A stretch of DNA of 64,000 bases from Paroedura picta (lineage: Eukaryota > Chordata > Lepidosauria > Squamata > Gekkonidae), in the NCBI RefSeq assembly GCF_049243985.1, contig NC_135384.1:67001-131000 (forward strand). The letters are read 5' to 3'. Position numbers and translations under genes: made by a program. Each line of letters opens with the position of its first letter. The first letter of the stretch is position 1. The notes below the pieces were generated by a model, which saw only the letters and a program-made list of their open reading frames with translations, was not told where the DNA came from and did no database searches. This document shows, piece by piece, positions 10,461 to 22,327 of the stretch.

Positions 10461-12239
10461 TCTGGGCAGGCCTGCAGTATCAGTAGAAGCTGGTGGACTC
10501 CACTGCACCCAGCCATGGTGCGGGGCTCTTGTATGATGCAGCCTGACAAGAGCTGTGGCCTTGTGGGGGGCCAGGCTGCAGTACCCTGACAAAGCCTCAG
10601 CTTGCTCATGATGGACATGAATGCATCTTGTTGCTATACTTGTATTATCCCCACCTCCCAAGCAGAGTGGCTATGAAACCTTCCACCTTTAATCAAATGC
10701 CAGTTTGCCATGACACCTGGGCAAGGAACCTGAGCAAGTTAGAATTATTTCCTGTGAATTTCAGGAGTTCCTATAGGCAGAAGCATGCTGTCATGTTCTA
10801 CATGTGAAGGCAGGAGGGCAGAGAGAGCAGGTGCATGGAAGCAAGTGTGGGAGAGCCCATCCCGCACAAACATGTGGTCCCTGCCAGGAGCTGGAATGAA
10901 ATGCCCCACAAAATCAAACCAGACCATCAGTTTTGAAAGTGTCAAGAAGGGGGACCTCTGGGGTGCAAGGTTGAGACTGCCAGAAACAGAAGCCCATGTC
11001 CCACCCCCTTCCAATCTCTGCTGACTCTGGGAGCACCAGAGACCAGCAGGGTTGGGAGGGGGGATGAGACACAGAGCCGCTCAGTCATCAGAGTCAATCT
11101 TGTCCATGCAGCCTGATAGTAGCTCTATGGGACTCAGGCAGAGATAAGCCTTTCACATCACTTCCTGCCTGGTGCTTTGAACAAGGGATCCTGGCATCGT
11201 CCCTTTGACCTTCTATGTGCCAAGCAGAGGTTCTGCTGTGGAACTACTCACCCACATACAGACAGTGCCCTGGGGCATGGGCCCATCTTCATGGACTGAG
11301 CAGGCACACCCAAAGTGCTTTGCCAAGGAGGGTAGTGACTGACAGAAAGCAAAGGTTCAGTGCTGAGACCCAGTGCACACCTCTGAGCTGGTGAACTCCA
11401 GGACTCCAGGGCCCTCGTTTCTGAGTAATCATGGACTGGGTCAGGGATGCAAAGCAGAGTGGCTGGAGTACAGGTCTTGTATCAGTGACAAACTTTGCCT
11501 TATCCTTGCTCCGTTAGAGGGATGACGTGCAGTTTTGGTATAGGTAGCAGACCCCTGAAGCTGCCTTCTCCTAAGCCAGACCACTCCCCTTGTTATTATG
11601 TCTATTGACTTTATAGTCCACCTTGCTCACCGAGATGCAAGTGAGATTACACAGCATAAATCAATACAGCAGCAGTCTGACTCAGAATATACAGTATTAG
11701 TCATGACAGAGATGGTATAGCGTAATAATGGAATTACTGGCAGCGAGAGCGGGACAATTGGTACAGCAAACAGATAACGCCTGTTGGGCGCACTGTCCGG
11801 TTCCCACTCTGTACTATTACTTTTATTAAAATGCCCTCCAGAACAATTCAGTTTTGCATGGTTTGAGGAATGGCAGGAGTGTGTGTGTGGGATCCTAACC
11901 TCCTCAGGCAGTTAATTCCTACAGAGGAAGGCACACCTGGGGTGGGGCAGTTATGGATCTTGCTGGTTTGTAGGGTGGCACCCATAGAAGGCCCTGCTCA
12001 AAGGAGCGCAGCAAGGGCAGGGGAGCACAAGCTTGCCACAAAAACTGGGGGTCCACGGCTGGCAGACAGGCAACTGCGGCCAGGGAAGTGAAGGGGGTGG
12101 AGGGAGGACTCATAGTGACTGGGCTGCGGTGAGCGCTGTTTTTAAAAGAGAGAGAGCACCTCTGCGTGTGGGGCCTTCAAAAACACCCCCCTTCCCAACC
12201 AGGCAATGAGCAGTCCCCGAGGGCAACAAGCAACTCCCC
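10461..12239. other. GAL3ST4 3' flank and intergenic
   Basis: The GAL3ST4 3' UTR must begin here, but I could not assign a convincing AATAAA. About 11580-12010 is a dispersed repeat whose block 'aaaatgccctcc.gaa.aat' (from 11828) recurs at about 14814 in TRAPPC14 intron 6. No other gene is seen. Confidence 0.5.
11580..12010. repeat. Dispersed repeat, copy 1 (family unassigned)
   Basis: Two stretches match the region 14515-15120: 'aattcagttttgcat' after 'aaaatgccctcc', and 'agaaggccctgctca' further on. Both copies begin with a segment about a line dividing or crossing 'tttat..tc.a' near 'caccgagatgcaagtgag'. It resembles LINE 3' tails of squamates, but I cannot name the family. Confidence 0.5.
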
Positions 12240-12899
12240 TGTGTCCCCCAGCCGGCGGCAGCCTCCGGCCCTCCGAGACACGTCCTGACTCCTGAGGGAT
12301 GTCAGAGGGGGTGCGGGAGGATAGCCCGCCTTGGTCGGCCCGACGTTTTAGCCGCAGGCTTCCCGAAGAGAAGAAAGGGGCCCCCGCAAGAGCCTGGAGG
12401 GGGCGGGGGACAGAACTGCTTCGCGGGCCTCGGCGCGGAGGTACGCCGGGCCTCTGCCGAGCTCCAATTCCCGCGCGGGGACCTCCGGCAGTAGAAGGCG
12501 GCGGCTTAGCCACGAGAAGGCTGGGCGCGCGCTCCCGGTCGACTCAAGCCACACCGGAGCAGCCCATTCGGTGCTGCCCTTGAGGGGGGATGGGCGGAGG
12601 CCGGTGCAGATCCCCCTCCACAGGGCGATTCTTGCCCTTTTCGCGTCTTTGGCGGTCCCCCAAACTCGGCAATCGGAACGGCACTTCGCGGAGCCGGGCC
12701 CGTACTCCGAGCGCGGAGTCCCTTGCAGGATCCCGAGGAGTCCCCAGTGGGGGGCGGGGGGCAAGCCTCCGTCGTCCCTCCCTCCGTGCCGCGCGCTCCG
12801 CCCTTAGCCCGGCCCTGTCCGGATTGCCTCCTCCTCTTCCTCCTCCTGTCCCTCCCGCCCACGCGGGGCTCCCCGCCGGCCCGCCCGTTCGCCGGCCCG
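12240..12899 (+). promoter_or_regulatory. CpG island upstream of TRAPPC14
   Basis: CpG-dense sequence runs from about 12240 through the first coding exon (to about 13330). It probably contains the TRAPPC14 transcription start and 5' UTR. No TATA box is evident. Confidence 0.6.
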
Positions 12900-15800
12900 A
12901 TGGAATCGCAGTGCGACTATTTCATGTACTTCCCGGCAGTGCCGTTCCCGGCGCGCGAGGCGCTCTCGGCGGAGCCGGGCCGGTACCGATCCCTGCCGCG
13001 TAGGAACCACCTCTACCTGGGCGAGACGGTCCGCTTCCTGCTGGTGCTGCGCTGTCGTGTCGGGGCCGCCGGCAGCCCCCGCCCGCCCTGGGGAGAGTTG
13101 GCCGGCTCCCTGGCGGCGCTGGCCAGCGTCAGCCCCGGTGGGAGCGCGGTGCTCCCGGGCGACGGGGCGGGCGACGAGGCGCCCCCGGGCGACGCTGGAC
13201 AGGAGGCGGCGGCCGGCGGGCAGGAGGGCCGCTTCCGAAGTTGCCCGCCCCTCCTGACCCACGGACACGGCCCTCCCGGGAGAGCGGCGGCCGGCGTAAG
13301 GCCCAGACACGGGGAGGAGGGAATGCGGAGGGGGGGGGGGGCGAACAGCGCCTTGACGCCCCCTCCCCACACCTGCCTCCCATCCTACAGGTGCCCGCCG
13401 AGGAGCCCATTGTCTCCACGGATGAGGTGATCTTCCCGCTGACCGTCTCTCTGGACAGACTGCCCCCCCGCACCACCAAGGCCAAAGTAAGCCTCTTGAT
13501 GCGGGGGCGCTCCCCCCCCCATTGAGGATTGCCTTCCAACTACTCCTTCCCTCCCCAGATTGTGGTGACAGTGTGGAAACGGGACCAAGAGAAAGCCGAG
13601 GTACGTGAGCGGGGCTACCTCCGGATCTTGCAGGACCGGGCCCCTTCCCAGACTTTCCGTGATGAGCAGGGGGCCTTCAAGGCACAAGGTGAGCCCAAGG
13701 CAGGTGCATAGCCTGGCAGTCGAGGAGGGAGGGAGGGAGGGAGGGAGTGAAGGCAGGATTCCTAGCCTTGCCAACGCCTTTGCCTTTCTGGCCTGCAGTG
13801 AGCACCTTACTGACGGTCCTGCCTCCTCCGGAGTTGAAATGCCAGCAGTGCAATGTGTCGGGGAAGCACTTGACAGTCTTGAAAGGTGTGTGGCAGGGGT
13901 GAGGGGTGAGGGCACTATGGGGAAAGGGTCACCGATGATGAGCCTTGCCTAGCTGCAGGGGCTGGGGGCCTGATATAGTGGTGGGCCATCTACAGAAGGC
14001 CACAACTAGTTCAGGAAGTGGTCCCAGGTGCCCTCCATGCCCTGCCCCTCATCATCTTTGCCCTTGTAGTTCTGAATGCAGCTTCCCAGGAGGAGCTCTC
14101 TGTGTGGGATGTGCGGATCCTGCCTAATTTGAATGCCAGTTATCTTCCCATGATGCCTGACGGGTCTGTCTTGTTAGTTGATGACGTCTGGTAAGAGGAA
14201 ACAGGGTAGATGGGTAAAGGGGAGTGAAGTGGGGGGGGGTATCCTCGGCTGTCCTCAGGCCTGCCTGGTTGGCTCCCTTGGTTTGTGTATATTGAACCTT
14301 ACCCACTTCTTGTTCCTCTTTCCATCTCCTCTCCACAGCCATCAGTCAGGTGAAGTTTCCATGGCCTCTTTTTGCCCTGTGGCCTCTGCTTCTTCAGCCT
14401 GCCCCTGCTCCCTCCGAGCTCTTGAGGAGCAAAATTTCCTCTTCCAGTTGCAGGCCCCGGAGCAGCCTCCCCACAGCACCAAGGAGGTGAGTGTGTGGGG
14501 CGGGGTCAGAATCTAGTTATTTATGTACATTGCTCAGTTTGCATTTCTCACTGGGATGCATTATGAAGTCTAAGTCAGCATAATCAACAGGGTGGAACAT
14601 CCAATAAATTGATGCAGGAGGATTGAGATTGTAGGCAATTGGAACTAACCAGAAATTGAAATGGCTGAAGATGCATTACTAATCTGATGGGTTAAGTGTT
14701 GTATATATGGTGCCTACAAGCAGCCCCAGATGGTGTACACTGCACAGTCCTGGATCTTTGATCCAGATGTCTATCCAACCATTTTCTTACAGTTCAGCCT
14801 GGTGATCTGTGGAAAAATGCCCTCCTGAATAATTCAGTTTTGCATCATTTGTGGGAAACCAAGCAAACTTCTTGCCCGCATCAGGCAGGCCATTCCATAA
14901 TGAGGGAGCCATAATAGAGAATGCATATGTGGACACATGTTTGCCCATTTGTAAGCTGGGACATGCAGAAGGCCCTGCTCAGATGAGTGAAGCGGTCACA
15001 GTGGAGCAGGTGCAGTCCTGCAGATAAGTAGCTCCAAAACCATGAAGAGCCTTGTGTGTGGGAAGGTGGAGGTCCTTGAAGGGTCATGGTGGATCCAATA
15101 TATCCTGAAGGCTCTTAACTGATTCAGCAAGGGTCAGCTGGACTCCCAGCAGAAGTAGGGAGCACAATGCCCTTCAAGTTCTCCACCTTCCCAGCCAGGG
15201 TGGTCCCTGCTTGCCTTCCCAGATCTCAGTTTGAAATCGTTTATTATTAGCCATTCAACCCTACGCGGCAGGTATTGCAATTCCACAGACCATATAAAGG
15301 GGCAGGCCTGTGACGGGATGGGATACAGAAAAAGAGGAATGGGGGGTACTCCTGGAGATGGGCATGGAGAAGTGGGGCAGTGGGGCTGTGTATCTGTTAT
15401 CCCTTCTCATTTACCCTTTGTAGGGGCTGGAGGTTCCTCTCATTGCAGTGGTTCAGTGGTCAACCCCCAAGCTGCCGTTCACCACTCGAATCCACACTCA
15501 CTACAGGTGAGAGCTGCTCACACCCTCTGCAGGCCCAGATGTGCCATGTCTCTTTCTTGGGTCCCTCTGCTATGCAGTTGCTTCTCATACCACAAGGAAA
15601 GACAGTGACCAAGTGCTGTAAATTCATCTTCCCAGAGGAGTCTTTCAAGAAAATGTACCAAAGTGATGCTCTGCAAATCAGCATTGCATTCATGAGCCAG
15701 AAGCCTTGCTCTGCCTTCCAAAGACAGCTTCAGGTGTGGGGATGACAGTGCACCCACCCTGCTGTCCAGAAGGTCTAAGTCGCTCAATGGTATTTCTGGT

Positions 15801-17369
15801 GATGCAGTAATGGGGTTGGTTGGCTGGCCTGGTTGACTCTGAAGTACAGGAAGTGCCTTGCCTCCTATCTCTACCTTCTTTCTCCTCTAACTGCCCTCTG
15901 CCCTCTAGGGCCTCAGAGACAGAAGCCTTTCCCACCATCTCTTTTGGAAAAGGAGATGATACCAGGGACAGAACCTGGGCCTCTGCCTGGCCCCATTGAA
16001 CCCTCCCCCTCCCACAGGCTGCCAAGCATCCGCCTGGCCCGCCCTCGCTTTGTGATGACAGCAGAGTGTGAGTCACCAGTGGTCCTCCATCATCGCTTCA
16101 CTGTCACCTACACCCTCATCAATAACTTGCAGGATTTCCTGGCTGTGCGCCTGGTGTGGACTCCAGAAAACATAGCTGCTGGTCAGTGGCTGGGGGTGGG
16201 GCACTGGGTTTGCTGGAGTGAGGGTGGGGGATTCCACTGCACTGTGCTACAAGCTGAAAGGGTGGTGCCTCTGTTCTGGGAGACACAGCTTTCTTCTTTC
16301 CTCGGAGGGCCTGGTTGGTGCCACCCTGCTGGCAATCCTTCCTGCCTTCTGAGGTGGCCCTGTTCTTTGCCCCTTCAGGCAAGGCTCTCTCTGGGTCAGA
16401 ACAGCAGGCCATTCACAACAGCCAGGACTCCATTGTCTGCCATACCCCACTCAACAACCTGGGTTACTCTCGCAAGGGCAGTGCCCGCACGTTCTGTGTC
16501 ACCTTCCAGGCTCTGCAGGCAGGCCTCTATGAGGTAAAGCACCCACCCCCAGGTGTTGGACTTTGGAGAATCTGTGCTTCAGGGCCCCAGGGTGTGGGGG
16601 GAATCTACTTCAGACATGTTTGCAGGTGATCTGCTCTGTGCTTGGCCTACAAGCGGACAACTGGTACAGACTCCAATTCCTTAGCTCTTTTCTGGACTTA
16701 GAGAGGCCTCCCCCTTGGACAGTGGCTGCTCCAGTAGAAAAGGACACCCTCCAGGACAGTAAGAAGGCGGCTGCAGTCTTGCTCCTGGCCCAAGACTGTG
16801 TGTTGGAGCAAGAGCTTAAGCAAGCGGCAGGCCCCACAAAAGGTAACTTGACTTTTCTTGCCCTGCGCACCCCCAGCTGTCCCAGCACATGAAGCTGAAG
16901 CTGCAGTTCACCGCCAGCATCTCCAACCCACCCCCAGAAGCCCGGCCCATCTCCCGCAAGAGCAGTCCTGGCAGCCCTGCCGTCCGGGAGCTTGTGGAGC
17001 GGCACCAGGCCAGCCTAGGCCGCTCCCAGAGCTTCTCGCACCAGCAGCCAGCACGGGGGCACCTCATGAGGTGGGTAAGAAAAGGGGGCAGAGCAAGGTG
17101 TTTCCTCTGGAGCTCCCTGGTGTTCCGATCAGCCAGTGGCAGCAGCAGGGATGGTCTAGTTCCTTCTTCCCCTCCACCTGAGAAGACTGTTTCCTCCTCC
17201 TCTTCTTCTAAACAGGTCAGGCAGCGTCATGGAGCGCCGAGCCATCACTCCGCCTGTGGGCTCCCCTGTTGGTCGGCCCCTTTACTTGCCCTCTGACAAG
17301 ACCGCTCTTTCCCTTGACAAAATAGCCAAACGTGAGTGCAAGGTGCTGGTGGTGGCACCCATCACATGA
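12900..17369 (+). CDS. TRAPPC14: TRAPP complex subunit 14 (MAP11/C7orf43)
   Basis: TRAPPC14 is a TRAPPII-specific subunit that helps bring Rabin8 to the centrosome in early ciliogenesis and has also been described as microtubule-associated. Eleven exons: 12900-13295, 13391-13486, 13559-13688, 13799-13885, 14070-14190, 14339-14486, 15424-15506, 16018-16181, 16379-16533, 16877-17070, 17216-17369; 1728 nt, 575 aa (human about 580). The start matches the human 'MESQCDY' N terminus. Recognisable blocks include 'YRSLPRRNHLYLGETVRF', 'EEPIVSTDEVIFPLTVSLD', 'SLGRSQSFSHQQP' and the tail 'MERRAITPPVGSPVGRPLY' and 'KIAKRECKVLVV'. The Gly/Ala-rich stretch late in exon 1 is the divergent part. The gene is intact and single-copy here; intron 6 carries a repeat. 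Confidence 0.97.
14515..15120. repeat. Dispersed repeat, copy 2, in TRAPPC14 intron 6
   Basis: It shares 'aaaatgccctcctgaa' (about 14814), 'aattcagttttgcat' and 'agaaggccctgctcaga' with the copy at 11580-12010 in the same orientation. The family is not identified. Confidence 0.5.
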
Positions 17370-18119
17370 GCGGGAAGGAAAGCCCCCCCCCCCCCCACTG
17401 CAGCCTGTCTTCTCCAAGCATTGCCAGCCCTCTCCTGTGGCTACTGCTACACATCATCCAGGGCTCGGTCACCCCTCCCCCAACCTGTTCTTGAGTGGGG
17501 CAGTCTTGGAAAAGTTCCTGTATTTGCATGTAGAGCCCTGATGAGCTCTGCAAAAACTCACTCCCCCTTCCTGCATGCCCTCCCATAGCCCTTGCTTCTC
17601 CTCCTCCTGCTGTGTATTCTGCTCAACTTCCTCCATTCATTTCGGGTTTAGGCTCAGAGCAAATGTCCTTTGCTCCCTCTTTCTCATGTCTGTTGTTTTT
17701 TTTTTTTTTGGCCATTCTCACTGGGCATGCAAGTGAGGTCACATTCATTCATACCTACCTGCCCACCTGGCAGCTACAAGCAGGTGGGTGCCTCTGAGAC
17801 TGGATCATAGTGCCACCCCCTGCTGGTCAAGGGCATCTTCATGGCTGTACTCCCATATAGAGAATTGTGCCACTTTGTACTACTGGAGAAGGGTCAGGTT
17901 TTTGTTGGCGGGGGGGGGGGGTTAAGGCAGCTGGCTATTTTCCCTATTGAACCTTGTTGTCTGCTCCCCCCATATCCCAGGGAGGGGGCAGGCATGCATG
18001 TCCGGTGTCCTTGCCATCTCAGGCTGAAGCATTCCCCCTCCCGATTGCACTTTATTTAATTTTTATTATTTATATATTTTTATTTGCCTCAAAAACTACG
18101 CCAAATCTGTGTGCGTGTG

Positions 18120-18125
18120 AATAAA
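18120..18125 (+). terminator. TRAPPC14 polyadenylation signal
   Basis: AATAAA lies about 750 nt past the stop, after an AT-rich stretch, with GT-rich sequence ('gtgtgcgtgtg') just upstream. It is the first clean signal in the 3' UTR. Confidence 0.65.
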
Positions 18126-19003
18126 CTTCACAGTCTGACACCTGGACTACTGAGCATGTGGAAGTCTTTCGGGGGGGGGGGGGCAACAGCAGTGGAGGTC
18201 AAATAGGCTGTCTCCCTATGATAGCACTCAATCTCAGCCATGGCAGACTCTCATCCTCTGTGGAATTCAATGGTGACTGAGAGGAGGAGATCACAGGGTC
18301 ATATCCTTGCAGGAAAATCCAAGCACAGAAGCCTCTCGGGCCATTTCCTCCTCCAGTTCCATAGGTGGGTGGATGATATATGTTGGCCCTTTCTGTTAAT
18401 CATAAGGGAAGGTTTGGGTTTGTACAGGTATTGCATCCTTTGAAGGACTCAGTTGTAGTTATGAATCCAAGGGCAGACTGTGGGTCTCCATGCAAGGTTG
18501 GAAACAGCAAGAGCTTTTCTCCTTTTAACACTGACAAATGGTACACCATCAGCACCTCCCTGCCCCTCCCCTAGGCACCGTTTGCACTTCCTTTGTTTAT
18601 TCCATTGTCAATCCTGTTGAATTCAGATCGATTTGAACGCAGGTCTTCCTCCCCCCCCCCCCCATTGAAACAGGAAAGTGTTCTGCACGTGGTTAGGGTA
18701 GTACAGAAGGGAAGGGGGGGAGCCAAGCCTCTTTCTTTCTTTTCTTGAAGGGGGGGGGGAGAGGAGCCAAGCAGGGAGCCTCTTTCCCTTCTTGGAAGGG
18801 GGGGAGAGAGGATCGAAGAAGGCAGAGAAGGGAGAAAAAATCCAAGACTGACAGAAGATGAGAGAAATTAGGGGCTTCTCCTTTAAGGCAAGCTATGCAC
18901 ATGGGCCATTCCACCCAAAGTTAAGGTCCTGCAGTGCCTGTACCCTCTAATGGGCAGGCAGGCAGGTCAGCTACCATCAGATACGTTACAGTGGAATTTT
19001 TTT
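18126..19003. other. Intergenic, low-complexity
   Basis: This holds G/C homopolymer runs and, at about 18710-18800, a two-copy tandem repeat built on 'gagccaag..(ag)cctcttt' with G tracts. No exon is seen. It separates the converging TRAPPC14 and LAMTOR4. Confidence 0.55.
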
Positions 19004-19009
19004 TTTATT
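19004..19009 (-). terminator. LAMTOR4 polyadenylation signal
   Basis: TTTATT on the plus strand reads AATAAA on the minus strand, 166 nt beyond the LAMTOR4 stop. It lies in a T-rich run, so the match could be chance. Confidence 0.5.
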
Positions 19010-19174
19010 TTGTTGCTATGTAGCTGAGTCTACCCCTTTATATACAGATCCTTTAACATTACATACAAACAAGCTCTTCAGACCCAAGATCAGTGTACAC
19101 AACAGAAGAGTGAGGCAATCACACAAACTGCCTTGCTCCCCAGAAAGGGGAGGGAGACTGCTCCCCCGGCGAGC

Positions 19175-19903
19175 TCAAACCATCACGGGCTCCCGGACGT
19201 TGTTCTGCCTCTTCACCACAAAGAGTTTCTGGCCAGAGATGGTCGCCAGGAAAGAATGCTCCCCAAACACCACTGTGGGGAGAGAGAAGGGGGGCAAAGC
19301 GATGGGATGCATTGTAGGTCCACCCTGGCCCACGGGCAGCCCCCTGCATGGGGTGGGGTCAGAGGCCAGGCCTCGCAAAGGTGACTGAGGCCCGCGGGCA
19401 CAGCGTCCGCGGCAGACTCACCGGAGATGCGCCGGAAAGGCACCTCCGGGCAGCACGGCAGGCGGAAGGCGCAGGCCGTGTTCACCAGCTCGGCGAGGAC
19501 GCTGGCCGTCCGCTCGTCGTTCTCCAGGTCGCCAGCCGACTGCACCGCGGAGGGGGAGGGGAGGGGGGGTCTGAGACAGCGGCTCTTCCCTGCTCCGCCA
19601 ACCCCCGCAGAAGAGCCGCTCGCTCGCCCTGTCGCCGAGCACCGCGGGGGGGACGTCACTGCGCCCCGGCCCCCCCCGCCCCCGCCCCCGCCCCCGCCAC
19701 GAGCCCCCTCCCGCCCTGTAGAGGAGGACTCACGGCCAGCACGGCCCCGTCGCAGATCACCAGGTAACCCGTCTGGTCGGGGACGCGCTCCAGGCCCTGC
19801 GTCAGCGCCGTCGTCTAGGGGGAGACGGGAGGGGGTCAGAAGCGGCGCCCCGCGAAGGAAGAGGGAGGGAGGTAGACCGCCCCGCGCCCCGCGCCCTCAC
19901 CAT
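19175..19903 (-). CDS. LAMTOR4: Ragulator subunit LAMTOR4
   Basis: LAMTOR4 is a small roadblock-fold subunit of Ragulator, the lysosomal scaffold that recruits Rag GTPases and mTORC1. Minus-strand exons are 19901-19903, 19734-19814, 19422-19539 and 19175-19272, 300 nt giving 99 aa, the same length as human. The blocks '[18 protein letters not shown]', 'GDLENDE', '[20 protein letters not shown]' and 'KRQN' match the family along the whole length. The initiator ATG is a coding exon of its own: the donor gtgagg follows it directly. Exon 3 ends with one base of a split Val codon. The promoter lies in a CpG island immediately upstream. Confidence 0.96.
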
Positions 19904-20250
19904 GTTGCCGCTCCCCTAGAGACCGGAGTCACGTGACGAGGAAGTGATGCGCGCCGCCACGCCCACTCGCGGGACTCCGCGGGGTCAGGGAGGGCTAGAG
20001 CGCCCGCCGTTTCCTGGGCCGTTTCCTGGGCCGCGACTTCCGTTTCCTGGGCCGCGACTCCCCTCGTGGCCATTGGCCCGCCCGGCGGCCTTCCGCCTCA
20101 GCGCCTCTGGAACACGAGGAAATCCGGGGGCTGGGGGCGGAAGCCGCGTCTGGCCGCCCCCCCCCATCCCGTAGCGACCCCCGAAGTATACCTGGACACT
20201 GGCCGGCGGCTGACCGCTCCTAGCCTCGCAGGAAGTCCTTCCGCGCAAGA
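19904..20250 (-). promoter_or_regulatory. CpG island promoter of LAMTOR4
   Basis: GC-rich sequence adjoins the start codon. It contains a triplicated 'tttcctgggccg' block (about 20010-20060), candidate ETS-type (ttcc) sites. Confidence 0.5.
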
Positions 20251-20431
20251 TTGTCACCAGGTCTAAAGAGAATGAAATCGCATCGAAGCCATACTGGGAA
20301 GGAAAGGAGCCCTTCCTCGCCCCTGTGGCTATCGAAAGAGCTGTCCTCGCCTGCTGCTCTGCAGTCAGAGTAGCTATTTACTAAGTAGCTACTTACAGAG
20401 TAGCTGTAAGTCTGAAAGGATAAGCAAAACA

Positions 20432-20525
20432 AGCAAAACAAAATCAGAGTCCAGTGGCACCAACAAAGATTTATTCAAGGTGAGAGCTTTCAAGTGCAAG
20501 CACCCTTCCTCAGACTATAATAAAC
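20432..20525. repeat. Dispersed 'gagtccag-ggcacc' repeat (family unassigned)
   Basis: The order 'agagtccagtggcacc', 'caacaaagatttattcaagg', 'gagctttcaagtg' and 'cttcctcaga' is shared with 44676-44760, 55140-55240 and both arms of 57925-58140. It is a common squamate repeat, possibly Penelope-like, but I cannot confirm the family. Confidence 0.6.
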
Positions 20526-20835
20526 CTTTTCCTCCGAAAGACCATACCTGTGTTTTGCTTTATTGGCCCCTCCTTTGTATTTTGGGCCTCAAGCATTCAA
20601 GTGCTGCTCCTCAGAACCAGGTCATGAAAGCCAGTTGACCCATGCTTTACAGCAGAGGAAAGGAAGAAGGTTGTCACTGGCTGCAGTGACCGAATGGAAT
20701 CTCCTCAGTCAGGCTCTCTGGATATCAGATGAAGACTGTGGCCTCCGTGGCACTTTAGAGGAATTGGTTGGTCACCATGTTGCCTAAATGGGCCCTCATT
20801 GGCCTCTTCCAGCAGGGCTCTCCTGATGTCTTAGG

Positions 20836-21100
20836 GCAGGGGTCCCCAATCTTTTGGCACATGGGGGCTGCGTTAGCATGCCCAGTGCCTAAAGAGGGTG
20901 TGTGATCAACTGATGTCTGACCTTGAAACATTAGACAACAGGGCTTGTACTTAACAATGTATCAGCGTACAGCTGCGCAAAAAGCAGCCTTATATGCTGC
21001 AATTGCACAATGGTAATTTTTATGTTTCAATAAAAACCAGGCTCTTGGGATCAGGGGAGTCGGCTGGACCAACTTTGTATTCGTGTATATCATTGCAACA
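20836..21100. repeat. Possible hAT fragment
   Basis: It begins CAGGGGTCCCCAATCTTTTGGCAC, resembling the hAT ends elsewhere in the window. No matching right end or target duplication was found, so the extent is uncertain. Confidence 0.35.
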
Positions 21101-21416
21101 ATTGAATTCACTGTGAGTGGACATGGGAGGGAGTTATTCTGTAGGTGATGTCTATCAGTGTCAAATGGGAATCTCTGGATCCCAGCACAGGTGTGGAAGC
21201 AGCCGTGAGGGGAAGGACATGGCCTCCTTTATGCCTTGTTGGCTTTCTGTACCTTTTTATGGGCCTTTGCATGGAACAGGCTGGTGGACTGGATGGACTC
21301 CCATGGGTCTGATCTAACAGCACTTGTCACCTGGTGTCAGAAGACCAGAATTCCATGTTTGGGAGCTCTGGTGTCAGCTAAATGATGGAAGCTCTGAGAG
21401 CATCAACATAGTACAG

Positions 21417-21600
21417 CCATCAGGGCTGGACGATGATCCAGGAGACCTGAGTTCAAATCCCTGCTCTGCCACAGAAGCTTGTTGTGTGCTCCACACTCAG
21501 CTACACACATCTGGAAGGGTTGTTGTCACGATTACATGAAAAGGAGAATATAAGCTGCTTTAGGACCCCATTGGGGAGAAAGTTAGTATAAAAATAATTT
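21417..21600 (+). repeat. SINE-like repeat
   Basis: It has a B-box-like 'gagttcaaatccctgctctg', then a 'gaagggttgttgt' block and 'agaatataagctgctttagg'. This is the tRNA-headed, L2-type-tailed SINE layout seen in other copies here. Confidence 0.5.
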
Positions 21601-22327
21601 GTGCCTGAGGTCCCACACCAGGAGCCCCTGAGGCATGAATGCCTTTGGTCAGGACCACTCCTGCCCTCCCCACTTGACTATCTAGAGGCAGTGCTGAATC
21701 ACGAGAGGAGGGCTTATTTAAAAGGACAACTGATAGACTGGCACTTCCCTAACCACTCTGCATCCAACCCCCCCCCCCCCTCCAGCTTGGACACTGGTCC
21801 AAGAGCATTTCACCTCTCTTCCTTTGATTGCTGACTGGGTGTCAACCTACTGCTGACTTTGCAGGCATCTTTAACTAGAGGCTGAAGTATCCAGTATCCC
21901 ACAAGCCCAGTCGCCAAGGAGGATGTGGACAAGACCTGGTGCAGTGCACAGCACTAAGACTGGCAAGGCCTTGTGAGGCTCCTGGCTACCTACCCTGTTG
22001 GAAGGGTGTGGACCTTAGCTATAGTGACTCTGCACATTGTCTTGATAGTCATTTCAAGTCATGCTTAGCCTTCGCATACAATGCATTTTGCAGGCTGAAT
22101 CCTCCTACAAGAGTCCATGTCGCCAACTCTCCAGGTGCAAACCTGGTGTCCATGCATCTTTGTGTATTGCATATCACTTGCGAAGCAGCCCCAAGGTGCG
22201 CCCCAGAAACTGTATTGCAAGAGAGGGTTGGCTGGATGTTCTGGGCATAGGCTGAATTCATGGCTGGCACTGGCCTGGGAATCACTGGAGACAGGCCTTG
22301 TTGCCCCATGTAAATATTATTATATTA

